Position numbers and translations under genes: made by a program. The notes under the pieces are model-generated. The model was not told where the DNA came from, ran no database searches, and saw nothing but the letters and a program-made list of their open reading frames with translations. Below are positions 1 to 6,590 of a stretch of 64,000 bases of DNA, piece by piece. The stretch covers positions 124,001-188,000 of the forward strand of contig JAUQXA010000018.1 in NCBI GenBank assembly GCA_030834895.1, written 5' to 3'. Source of the stretch: Anaerolineales bacterium (lineage in GTDB: Bacteria; Chloroflexota; Anaerolineae; Anaerolineales; Villigracilaceae). Each line of letters begins with the position of its first letter. Position 1 is the stretch's first letter.

Positions 1-278
1 ACTACCTCATCCGCTTTGAGCTTGCCGTCCACCAGCGCCAGCGCGCGCCGCGCCCGCGAATGTCGCATGTCGTGGGCGAGACAATTTTCCAACGCCTTGC
101 GCTTTTCGGTTGGGTCGATGGAAATTTCACCCATCCAAAACCACGCCTCAGCCAGCACGTCATGTGAGCCGGACATGTAAATGGCGCGGTCAAGATAGCG
201 GCGGGCGGACTCTTTGCTTCCAGCCTTTGCCTCGATAATTCCAGAGCGGAGGAGTTCCTTTGCGTAATCTTCCTGCAT
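1..278 (-). CDS. TPR-like hypothetical protein, C-terminal part outside window
   Basis: The reading frame starts at an ATG (276-278, minus strand) and runs off the left edge, giving about 92 residues without a stop. The visible part is helical and rich in Ala, Arg, Leu and Glu. Segments such as KESARRYLDRAIYMSG and AEAWFWMGEISIDPTEKRKA have the spacing of tetratricopeptide helices, with a W-x-x-G turn and a Pro near the repeat end. It starts 7 bases after the folP stop and so is probably co-transcribed with folP. The function is unknown; scaffold or partner binding is only what TPR folds usually do. Alternative frames here have no better start. Confidence 0.6.
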   Translation of the reverse strand, partial: MQEDYAKELLRSGIIEAKAGSKESARRYLDRAIYMSGSHDVLAEAWFWMGEISIDPTEKRKALENCLAHDMRHSRARRALALVDGKLKADEV

Positions 279-285
279 ATTGCCC

Positions 286-1167
286 TCAGCTTCTCACAAT
301 CGCATCCGTCATCTTCGCCACACGCGCCATTTCCTTCACGTCATGCACGCGGATGATGTCTGCGCCGCGCGCGATTCCCACCGCCACCGTCGCGGCTGTG
401 CCTTCGACTCGCTGGTCGGCAGGAAGGTCAAGGGTGAAGCCGATGAACGACTTGCGTGATGTGCCAAGCAAAATGGGATATCCCAACTCGCGGATTGAGT
501 CCAGCCGATTGACCAGTTCCAGGTTATGTTCCCGCGTTTTGCCAAACCCGATGCCTGGGTCAAGGATAATGTGCGAATCAGCGATTTGGGCCTTTTTTGC
601 AATTGCCACGCAGTCGAGTAATTCCCGCCTCACATCTTCGATCAGGTTTTGATATTCCGCGCCGACATAGGAATTGCCCAACTTCTCGCGCACTTCCACG
701 CTGACGGGATTGCTGCGGTTGTGCATCAAGATTACGGGGGCGTTATATTTCTTTGCGACGGATGCAAGCCCATCGTCCGCGCGGAGTCCCCACACGTCGT
801 TGACAATGTTCGCGCCCGCTTTGAGCGCTTCTTCCGCGACCTGCGACTTGTACGTGTCGATGGAGATGATTGCTTCGGGGAAGTTTTGACGCAGCGCCTG
901 AATGACGGGAATCACGCGTTCCAGCTCTTCGTCGGCATTGACGGGTGCGGAGCCGGGGCGGGTGGATTCGCCTCCCACGTCGAGAATATCCGCGCCGCTG
1001 GCGAGAAAATCCCGCGCTTGATTCACTGCGGCATCGACCACATCCCCTTTGGCGATGATGCCGTCACCGGAAAAACTATCGGGAGTCACATTCAGGATTC
1101 CCATCACGTACGTGCGGGAACCCCAGTTGAATGTAAAACTCCCGATCTGCAAGGAAGGTGATTTCAT
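286..1167 (-). CDS. folP: Dihydropteroate synthase
   Basis: This 293-residue enzyme joins p-aminobenzoate to 6-hydroxymethyl-7,8-dihydropterin diphosphate in folate synthesis, in the cytoplasm. Family signatures are present: MGILNVTPDSFS near residues 22-33, DVGGESTRPG near 63-72, SIDTYKSQVAEEALKAG with the pterin-contacting Asp, NDVWG, MHN and the C-terminal RVHDVKE. Its length is normal for the family. It starts at the ATG followed by KSPSLQ; no other start is needed. The gene is followed 7 bases downstream by a TPR-like gene and is preceded by a hairpin that separates it from the STAS-like gene. Identification is secure. Confidence 0.97.
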   Translation of the reverse strand: MKSPSLQIGSFTFNWGSRTYVMGILNVTPDSFSGDGIIAKGDVVDAAVNQARDFLASGADILDVGGESTRPGSAPVNADEELERVIPVIQALRQNFPEAIISIDTYKSQVAEEALKAGANIVNDVWGLRADDGLASVAKKYNAPVILMHNRSNPVSVEVREKLGNSYVGAEYQNLIEDVRRELLDCVAIAKKAQIADSHIILDPGIGFGKTREHNLELVNRLDSIRELGYPILLGTSRKSFIGFTLDLPADQRVEGTAATVAVGIARGADIIRVHDVKEMARVAKMTDAIVRS

Positions 1168-1172
1168 AAATC

Positions 1173-1210
1173 AAGACCTGACAGGTTTCTGAAAACCTGT
1201 CAGGTCTTTT
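1173..1210. terminator. Perfect 16-bp hairpin between folP and the STAS-like gene
   Basis: AAGACCTGACAGGTTT is followed by a 3-nt loop and its exact complement, ending in TTTT on the plus strand. On the minus strand it lies just after the STAS-like gene and just before folP, so it may end that transcript. The same core can also be read as a short intergenic palindromic repeat. Confidence 0.7.
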
Positions 1211-1211
1211 A

Positions 1212-1631
1212 TTAAATTTGATCCAACGAACGTCCCAGCCAGGCTTCGGCTTCATTGATGTCGGTAAAAATCTTTAGCGCCGAAGCCAAACCAGCCTCCG
1301 CCAGGGCCGCCACTTTGACCACTATATCGGCGACGGACTGGTCAGCCACGACGACAGCCACGCGGATGTTCCGCGCCGAAGGGTCGCTGTTCGCATCCAC
1401 CGCCATGCGGACAGCTTTTTCGGGGATTTCCTTCACGGCGCGCAGGTCATACAAATTGCGCGTGCGGCGGTCAGCGCCGAGAAGGTGTTCTAGGGCAAAT
1501 TGATGCCAGTGTTCGAGGGTGGCATCCGAAAGATCGGTAAAGGTCAGGGTCATGCCGCCATCGCCGCGGCGGATCACGGAATAACCGACTCCGGGAATGG
1601 GAGTCCAGTTTAGTGGTTTGGATTCAGTCAT
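1212..1631 (-). CDS. SpoIIAA/STAS-like protein of unknown role
   Basis: A 139-residue soluble protein starting at an ATG with AGGAGAG upstream. The order of segments (MTLTFTDLSD, LEHWHQFALEHLL, RNLYDLRAVKEIP, IRVAVVVADQSVADIVVKVAALAEA, KIFTDINEAEAWLG) alternates strands and helices like the SpoIIAA-like/STAS superfamily, in which the end of the chain reads as F-x-D-x-x-E-A-x-x-W-L. Related proteins bind anti-sigma factors, lipids or act in stress signalling, but no partner kinase lies nearby, so the function is not assigned. It is a single-gene unit between tRNA-Val and folP on the opposite strand from the tRNA. Confidence 0.55.
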   Translation of the reverse strand: MTESKPLNWTPIPGVGYSVIRRGDGGMTLTFTDLSDATLEHWHQFALEHLLGADRRTRNLYDLRAVKEIPEKAVRMAVDANSDPSARNIRVAVVVADQSVADIVVKVAALAEAGLASALKIFTDINEAEAWLGRSLDQI

Positions 1632-1682
1632 GGGTTCTCTCCTGTTTATAAAGTGATTATAACGCAGGCAGAAATAAAATCA

Positions 1683-1691
1683 TGCTATAAT
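1683..1691 (+). promoter_or_regulatory. Extended -10 promoter of tRNA-Val
   Basis: TGCTATAAT (TG at 1683-1684, hexamer 1686-1691) lies 10 bases before the tRNA. No convincing -35 hexamer is present 17 bases upstream, consistent with an extended -10 promoter. The same 9-mer recurs before other genes in this window. Confidence 0.65.
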
Positions 1692-1701
1692 GCGGTTCTC
1701 C

Positions 1702-1775
1702 GGGCGCTTAGCTCAGTTGGTTAGAGCGTCTCGTTTACACCGAGAAGGTCAGGGGTTCGAGTCCCTTAGCGCCCA
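1702..1775 (+). tRNA. tRNA-Val (anticodon UAC)
   Basis: A complete cloverleaf can be drawn. The acceptor stem is GGGCGCT/AGCGCCC, the D-stem GCTC/GAGC, the anticodon stem TCTCG/CGAGA with loop TTTACAC, and the T-arm AGGGG-TTCGAGT-CCCTT, with discriminator A. The anticodon TAC reads valine codons. CCA is not encoded (discriminator A is followed by CAG). A strong hairpin terminator follows 18 bases later. Confidence 0.97.
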
Positions 1776-1793
1776 CAGTGATAATATACAGGT

Positions 1794-1834
1794 AAACAAA
1801 TAGACACGGATTTGTAGCCGTGTCTATTTGTTTT
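1794..1834 (+). terminator. Rho-independent terminator after tRNA-Val
   Basis: AAACAAATAGACACGG pairs perfectly over 16 bp with CCGTGTCTATTTGTTT across an 8-nt loop and runs into a T tract. It ends the single-gene tRNA transcript. Confidence 0.9.
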
Positions 1835-1852
1835 AATTGTGCGCCTCCCACC

Positions 1853-1899
1853 CGTGTACTTGTATACCTGTGTACTCGTTTGTGTACCTGTCTACCTGA
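1853..1899 (+). repeat. Degenerate GTGTACCTGT repeat
   Basis: Four to five overlapping copies of a motif close to TGTGTACYTG (with variants CTACCTG and ATACCTG) fill the space before the epimerase promoter. The same motif, on both strands, flanks the terminator at 37.8 kb. Origin unknown. Confidence 0.5.
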
Positions 1900-1906
1900 C
1901 TCCCTC

Positions 1907-1915
1907 TGCTATAAT
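1907..1915 (+). promoter_or_regulatory. Extended -10 promoter, probably leaderless
   Basis: TGCTATAAT ends at 1915 and the ATG of the epimerase gene is at 1923, leaving 7 bases. Transcription normally starts about 7 bases after the -10 box, so the mRNA would begin at or just before the start codon. No Shine-Dalgarno sequence is present. Confidence 0.6.
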
Positions 1916-1922
1916 CCCTGCC

Positions 1923-2876
1923 ATGATCCTCATTACCGGCTCCACCGGCTTCATCGGGCGCGCGTTGATTCGCCAGTTCTCGTCTATCGGGACTCCGGTG
2001 CGGGCGTTGATCCGTCCTTCGCCGCGGACTCCCCGCCTGCCCAAGGGCGTTTCAGTGGAAGTGGCTGTGGTCAGCCTTGCGGACACGCGCGGTCTGCGCG
2101 CCGCCCTACGCGATGTGGATACCATCATCCACCTTGCCAGCGCGGAGAATCAAGGCAGCCGCGGCAACCTGCTGGCGACGGACATCCAGGGGACGGCAAA
2201 TCTTGTCGAAGCGGCATCCGATGCGGGCGTGGACCGGTTCGTTTATCTCAGCCATATCGGCGCGGGTCCATCCTCCGCGTATCCCGCGTTCAAAGCCAAG
2301 GGACTTGCAGAGGAGCACATCCGCAACGGGAAAACGCCCTACACCATTTTGCGTTCATCGCTGGTATACGGACCCGAAGACCATTTTACCAACAACCTCT
2401 CGCGGCTGATCCGCTCTTCGGTTGGCGTGTTCCCCGTCCCCTCCGGCGGGCGGACAGTGGTTCAGCCGGTATGGGTCGAAGACTTGGTTACCTGTATTTT
2501 GTGGGCGCTTGAAAGAGACGATACACTCAATCAGGTATATGAACTCGGCGGCAGTGAATTTTTTACCCTGCAGCAGATCATCGAAACCATCATGGAGGTC
2601 ACACACCGCAGGCGTTTCCTTGTCCCGCTTTCGCCGATCACTTTGCGCGCGCTTACTGTGTTTTTCGAAGGCGTGACGCGCAACTTCCCCATCTCATCCT
2701 TCTGGCTTGATTACTTTGCCGTCAACCGTACCTGTGCCGTGGATGCAATGCCGCGCATCTTTGGGCTGATGCCTGCGCGCTTCACCTACCGTCTCGATTA
2801 TCTCATCCGCAAACCGTGGTACCAGCGTGCCTGGAACGTCGTGGTTGGAAGAGTTTCTTCTCTTCGAACGCGCTAG
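1923..2876 (+). CDS. NAD(P)-dependent epimerase / NDUFA9-like SDR protein
   Basis: The frame is open further upstream, but the start at 1923 (MILITGSTGF) places the beta1 strand and GxxGxxG nucleotide-binding loop (GSTGFIG, residues 6-12) at the N terminus as in atypical short-chain dehydrogenases. The resulting protein has 317 residues. Other family features are the DVDTIIHLAS strand and LRSSLVYGPEDHF. The classical YxxxK is not evident: the segment that follows FVYLSHIGAG reads YPAFKAKGLAEEHI, as in complex I NDUFA9-like or NmrA-like SDRs. Substrate unknown; roles in quinone or sugar-nucleotide chemistry are possible. It is followed 21 bases later by a GNAT gene. Confidence 0.8.
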   Translation: MILITGSTGFIGRALIRQFSSIGTPVRALIRPSPRTPRLPKGVSVEVAVVSLADTRGLRAALRDVDTIIHLASAENQGSRGNLLATDIQGTANLVEAASDAGVDRFVYLSHIGAGPSSAYPAFKAKGLAEEHIRNGKTPYTILRSSLVYGPEDHFTNNLSRLIRSSVGVFPVPSGGRTVVQPVWVEDLVTCILWALERDDTLNQVYELGGSEFFTLQQIIETIMEVTHRRRFLVPLSPITLRALTVFFEGVTRNFPISSFWLDYFAVNRTCAVDAMPRIFGLMPARFTYRLDYLIRKPWYQRAWNVVVGRVSSLRTR

Positions 2877-2897
2877 ACCAGTGACTTTCGACTCTTT

Positions 2898-3770
2898 ATG
2901 TTCACCATCCGCCTGATCGAAACACCCGAAGAAATGTCCCTTGTGGAGGAGATGCAACGAGTCGTGTGGCCCGATTCCGAGACCGATGTTGTGCCTCTGC
3001 ACATGCTCATCACTGCCGTCCATAATGGCGGACTTATCCTCGGCGCGTTCGTCGAGGAAAAGATGATCGGTTTCGTCTTTGGTTTCCCCGGCCTCGACTC
3101 CACGCCCGATGGTCCGCGTCCAAAGCATTGTTCGCACATGATGGGCATCCACCCCGACCACCGCGACAGCGGCGTGGGTTTTGCCCTCAAACGCGCCCAA
3201 TGGCAGATGGTTCGCCACCAGGGGCTCGATCACGTCACCTGGACCTACGACCCCCTGCTCAGCCGCAACGCCTACCTCAACATCGCCAAACTCGGCGCGG
3301 TCTGCGTCACCTACCGCCGCTCGGAATACGGCGACATGCGCGACGGGTTGAATGTAGGTTTGCCTTCCGACCGCTTTCAAGTGGATTGGTGGATCAATAC
3401 CCAGCGTGTGCAAAGAAGACTAGGCAAACGGGCGCGACCAACCCTCAAGCTGACTCACGCCACGAGGTCTGGTCTGCGCCCGTTTTATTCGCTTCGCACC
3501 GACGCCCAAGGTCTGGTCCACCCGCCTGAGCATGTCCCACCCTTTGACAGCCGCCTGCTTATGGCGGAGATTCCTGCTGACTTCACCGCCCTCAAATCCG
3601 CCGACTTTGCTCTCGCCCGTGACTGGCGCTTCTTCACCCGCGAACTTTTTGAAATTGCCTTTGAGAAAAAATACATCGTCACCGATTTCATCTTTGATTC
3701 AGGAGAAGGCTCCCCACGTGGATTCTATGTCATGACCCACGGCGAAAGCACGCTCGATGAATTCGAATAA
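2898..3770 (+). CDS. GNAT acetyltransferase of the COG3375 type
   Basis: A 290-residue protein whose first 150 residues form a GNAT fold: strand GLILGAFVEEKMIGFVFGF, then MMGIHPDHRDSGVGFALK, which carries the acetyl-CoA binding R/Q-x-x-G-x-G/A-like loop in altered form (RDSGVG). The segment WTYDPLLSRNAYLNIAKLG follows, characteristic of the predicted acetyltransferase family COG3375. The C-terminal half has a mixed alpha/beta extension ending in GEGSPRGFYVM. It is probably co-transcribed with the upstream epimerase. No Shine-Dalgarno is obvious before the ATG. The acceptor substrate is not known. Confidence 0.78.
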   Translation: MFTIRLIETPEEMSLVEEMQRVVWPDSETDVVPLHMLITAVHNGGLILGAFVEEKMIGFVFGFPGLDSTPDGPRPKHCSHMMGIHPDHRDSGVGFALKRAQWQMVRHQGLDHVTWTYDPLLSRNAYLNIAKLGAVCVTYRRSEYGDMRDGLNVGLPSDRFQVDWWINTQRVQRRLGKRARPTLKLTHATRSGLRPFYSLRTDAQGLVHPPEHVPPFDSRLLMAEIPADFTALKSADFALARDWRFFTRELFEIAFEKKYIVTDFIFDSGEGSPRGFYVMTHGESTLDEFE

Positions 3771-3876
3771 ACTGTGGACAGCAAGCTGCTCGACTCCAGA
3801 TTAACGCATGAGACGCCCTTGCGGACGTCCCAGCGGTTGGATGGAAAGCGTGAATTGTGGAAACAGAAAGCGGCTG
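3771..3876. other. Convergent intergenic spacer
   Basis: The space between the GNAT gene and the convergent membrane-protein gene holds only a short hairpin (GACGcccttgcggaCGTC, near 3811-3828). I see no gene in it. Confidence 0.5.
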
Positions 3877-4611
3877 TTACCTCCTTGTGGATGAAGGGTT
3901 TTGTTCACCATATCCCATGGCAGACATGCCAACGGGGTGATAGGTCGGTTCGGGACGATTGATCGCATAATTCGGCATGGAAGCAGGACGAGGCTTGGGC
4001 GCGGGGCGTGGATAGTTGGCAGACGGAATGTTTTGCGTTGGTCGGGCATAGGACTGATTTGTGGGACGGGGCTGGTTGTAGTAGGCCGGGCGCTGGCCTG
4101 CATCCGCGAGGGTAAAGAGGCGCTCGCCTGCAACAGAGAAGGTACCGATAATCAACACACGGATCAACCAGACCATCGCCGCCACGAAGATCGGAACAAC
4201 CTTGGTCATCACTGATTGACCAACAAGCGCGCCACCTACTGCATTGTGATTGACAATGGCCACCGAGACGCCCCACCAGGTCAGCATGGCATTGAAAGCT
4301 GCAGCAAGCAACCATGCGCCAAACAGGTACCAGACTTCAGCGGGTTCGTCGCGTCCCTGCTCCGGGGTAAAGATGCGGGCAATACCGGCAAAGTCCATGC
4401 CACAGAAGGCAAAGGCAAGGATGGATGACCAGCGTAGCCCGGCAAACTTCAAGTCGCCCAGAATGTCCTGCAATGCAAACGAAGTCGTGCCGAAGTTGAA
4501 TACCTCAAAGGCAAGCAGGGCGCAGACCAAAATGCTGCCAAAGATCGCGCCGCGCTTGAGGGCAGTGTTTTTCAAGAAGGGGAGCAGTTGAATATTTAGA
4601 GAACGGTTCAT
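3877..4611 (-). CDS. Four-helix membrane protein under a LexA-like operator
   Basis: The start chosen is the ATG at 4611 (MNRSLNIQ) because AAGGAGA lies just upstream; a longer frame would run through the promoter. The product has 244 residues. Four membrane segments can be seen: AIFGSILVCALLAFEVF, SSILAFAFCGMDFAGIA, WYLFGAWLLAAAFNAML and PIFVAAMVWLIRVLIIG. A long Pro/Tyr/Asn-rich cytoplasmic or surface tail of about 80 residues follows. No family is recognised. The promoter spacer holds GAACAAATGTTC on the coding strand, close to the Gram-positive SOS box, so DNA-damage control is inferred. Confidence 0.72.
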   Translation of the reverse strand: MNRSLNIQLLPFLKNTALKRGAIFGSILVCALLAFEVFNFGTTSFALQDILGDLKFAGLRWSSILAFAFCGMDFAGIARIFTPEQGRDEPAEVWYLFGAWLLAAAFNAMLTWWGVSVAIVNHNAVGGALVGQSVMTKVVPIFVAAMVWLIRVLIIGTFSVAGERLFTLADAGQRPAYYNQPRPTNQSYARPTQNIPSANYPRPAPKPRPASMPNYAINRPEPTYHPVGMSAMGYGEQNPSSTRR

Positions 4612-4659
4612 GGGAAATCTCCTTTTTGGAACCAAATGGGGAAGAACATTACCATCTCC

Positions 4660-4688
4660 AATATAGAACATTTGTTCTAGTTTGTCAA
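4660..4688 (-). promoter_or_regulatory. Sigma-70 promoter with LexA-like operator in its spacer
   Basis: Read on the minus strand this is TTGACA, a 17-base spacer, then TATATT. The spacer contains GAACAAATGTTC (4666-4677), whose arms extend to TAGAACA/TGTTCTA. It matches GAAC-N4-GTTC, the LexA box of Bacillus and actinomycetes, with one difference from GAACATATGTTC. A repressor bound there would block RNA polymerase. Confidence 0.75.
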
Positions 4689-4800
4689 GAAGGATTCGTT
4701 GCAAATTTGTCACCAAGCTTCATACCGACGTATTACTGTAGAAATATCACGAAACGCCAAAAGGCGGGTTATAAATGAAAATCCAAGTAATGAGGTACCC

Positions 4801-5772
4801 ATGAATTCGAGAGATTTGTTGAGGATCACCAGCCGCACATTTGCACTCGGGATCGAGCGCCTGCCGCGCATTCTATGTAATGCAACCACAATCGCCTACC
4901 TGCTGTTGAGAGTATCGGACTATCTCGAAGATAACGATGAGATGGAACCCGATGAAAAAGTGACGCTTTTGAATCTGTGGGTAAACACTCTGCGAGGAGA
5001 GGAAAAGGTCGAGTCCTTCAACAGCCGGCTCCCCCGCACTCCCACCAATAATCCGGATGCGATCGTGGCACAACACGCGAAGGATGTTTTACAGCACCTG
5101 CATTCCCTGCCTTATGAAGTTCAAGAAATCATCGTCCGCCATGTGATCAACTCCACACAGGGGATGGCGCGCTGGACAAAAAGGGGACCAAATGTCCATG
5201 ATGAAAAGGACCTCGATGATTACATGTTTGAGGTGGCCGGACGTGTCGGGTACCTAGTCACCCAACTATTCGCGTGGTATTCGGTTACGATCCGACGCCG
5301 GGAAAAGGAGATCATGCCGCTGGCGCGCGAGTTCGGATTGGCTCTGCAAACGGTCAACGTGATCCGCGGCATCCGCGAGGACTATGACCGGGGTTGGATA
5401 TACATCCCCCTGAGATTCATGCAGGAGACGGGTCTTACCAGGGAACAATTCTTTGACCCAAAATATCGCGAGCAGGCATTGAAGGTTTTGGATATGATGA
5501 CTGACAAGGCTGAACGTCATCTCCGGTATGCCTTGCAATATGTAAAATCCCTGCCGTGGTGGTTGCATGGCATACGGCTCGGTTGTATTTTTCCCTTGAT
5601 GTTTGCCATCCGCACGCTGGCTGTCAGCCGGCACAATGCGCGGGTATTTGAAAGCGAAGCCAAGATGACACGTAAGGAAGTGAAAAAGATTGTTTTAGAC
5701 TCCACCCTGTGGGGTTGGTCCAACCTTTGGCTTGACCGCTACTATCAGGAATTAAACTCTGTCAGAGATTAA
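4801..5772 (+). CDS. Squalene/phytoene synthase family protein with altered second Asp motif
   Basis: The start at 4801 (MNSRDLL) gives 323 residues; the upstream extension overlaps the divergent promoter. The family joins two prenyl diphosphates head to head at the membrane to make squalene, dehydrosqualene or phytoene. Visible motifs are SRTFALGIERLP, the first aspartate-rich motif DYLED (40-44), and YMFEVAGRVGYLVT. The second aspartate-rich region reads NVIRGIREDYDRGWIYIP (186-203), where NxxRDxxED would be expected, so the first Asp is Gly190 while Asp194 is kept. The gene stands alone. Squalene synthase (hopanoid route) is the likelier assignment, but activity is uncertain because of Gly190. 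Confidence 0.8.
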   Translation: MNSRDLLRITSRTFALGIERLPRILCNATTIAYLLLRVSDYLEDNDEMEPDEKVTLLNLWVNTLRGEEKVESFNSRLPRTPTNNPDAIVAQHAKDVLQHLHSLPYEVQEIIVRHVINSTQGMARWTKRGPNVHDEKDLDDYMFEVAGRVGYLVTQLFAWYSVTIRRREKEIMPLAREFGLALQTVNVIRGIREDYDRGWIYIPLRFMQETGLTREQFFDPKYREQALKVLDMMTDKAERHLRYALQYVKSLPWWLHGIRLGCIFPLMFAIRTLAVSRHNARVFESEAKMTRKEVKKIVLDSTLWGWSNLWLDRYYQELNSVRD

Positions 5773-5783
5773 TTCGATCATCG

Positions 5784-5820
5784 TCAAAGGAGCGGCGTTT
5801 TCCAACGCCCGCTCCTTTGA
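5784..5820 (+). terminator. Hairpin terminator between convergent genes
   Basis: TCAAAGGAGCGGCGTT pairs with AACGCCCGCTCCTTTGA around a TTCC loop, with a single-base bulge. It sits between the synthase gene and the convergent lipoprotein gene. The T tract is weak. Confidence 0.6.
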
Positions 5821-5873
5821 CGCAATTCAAACAGAAGACGGCAGAATAAACGCGCCACCAATCCCATCAAAAC

Positions 5874-6413
5874 TTAGGGCTGGGTTGGCACAGGTGTAAC
5901 GGGTGCGGCTGTAGGCTGAGGGACCAGCGTTACGCCGAGCAGACGGGCAATCTCAATATCATATTTCATGTGCAAATCGCGTGCCTGGGCAATACCCGGG
6001 TTTACAACCTCCGCTTGGGGGTTTCCCATAAACACTATTAAGGTCTCGATGACAGTATTCATGTGCGCCAGTTGCAGACTCTTCACGTTAGCCAAACATT
6101 GGGGCACCTCCTGATTTTCGGCCCGGCGGCGCACTTCCTGCAAGGATGGAATGACCTGCACAAGTTGTTCCTGTGGGGTGCTGGATGCCAATCTAGAGTA
6201 GTCGTCGAACTCGCGCATCAGGTCGTTTACTTTTGTAATTTCGTCAGGCAGGGCCGCCTCGGAACAGGGATCGAGGGTGGCGGTCGCTACCATAACAGGC
6301 GTGGCAGATGCAGCAACGAGTTCAACTGCTGTTGGTGTGGCTGGCTTTCCGGCACAAGCAGTGAACACAAATATGAGAAGAAAGGCAATTGCGATGAAGG
6401 TTTTGTTTTTCAT
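5874..6413 (-). CDS. Small lipoprotein
   Basis: The start MKNKTF at 6413 is preferred because AAGGAA precedes it at normal spacing; an in-frame ATG five codons upstream lacks this. The 179-residue product begins with Lys-rich MKNK, a hydrophobic stretch and the lipobox FTAC, so it is lipid-anchored outside the membrane. A Thr/Pro/Ala-rich linker follows, then a helical domain with two cysteines (LDPCSEA and VPQCLANV) and a Thr/Pro-rich tail. No known family is recognised. It lies downstream of the secreted beta-helix gene but is separated from it by a strong hairpin. Confidence 0.75.
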   Translation of the reverse strand: MKNKTFIAIAFLLIFVFTACAGKPATPTAVELVAASATPVMVATATLDPCSEAALPDEITKVNDLMREFDDYSRLASSTPQEQLVQVIPSLQEVRRRAENQEVPQCLANVKSLQLAHMNTVIETLIVFMGNPQAEVVNPGIAQARDLHMKYDIEIARLLGVTLVPQPTAAPVTPVPTQP

Positions 6414-6520
6414 GAGGTTCCTTTTCAAGATGGTTTACGGGGAACGTATTTGAGAATCACTTCAAACCCGCCCACATTATACATGAATGAATTCATTGTA
6501 AACGAAATCATAAAATTGCA

Positions 6521-6559
6521 AAAATTCCCGCAAAGTTTGTGTACCTTTGCGGGAATTTT
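6521..6559. terminator. Perfect 15-bp hairpin terminator
   Basis: AAAATTCCCGCAAAG and CTTTGCGGGAATTTT flank a 9-nt loop. On the minus strand it follows the stop of the beta-helix gene by about 30 bases and ends in a T run, so it ends that transcript. Confidence 0.88.
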
Positions 6560-6590
6560 GATTTAAGCATCGTTCTTGGAAAAAGGGTTT

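Noticed and set aside
2694-3413. Minus-strand frame opposite the GNAT gene
   Set aside because: Runs across two plus-strand genes, has no recognisable domains and no ribosome binding site.
3774-3962. Small plus-strand frame after the GNAT gene
   Set aside because: It overlaps the end of the minus-strand membrane gene and has no ribosome binding site or conserved features.
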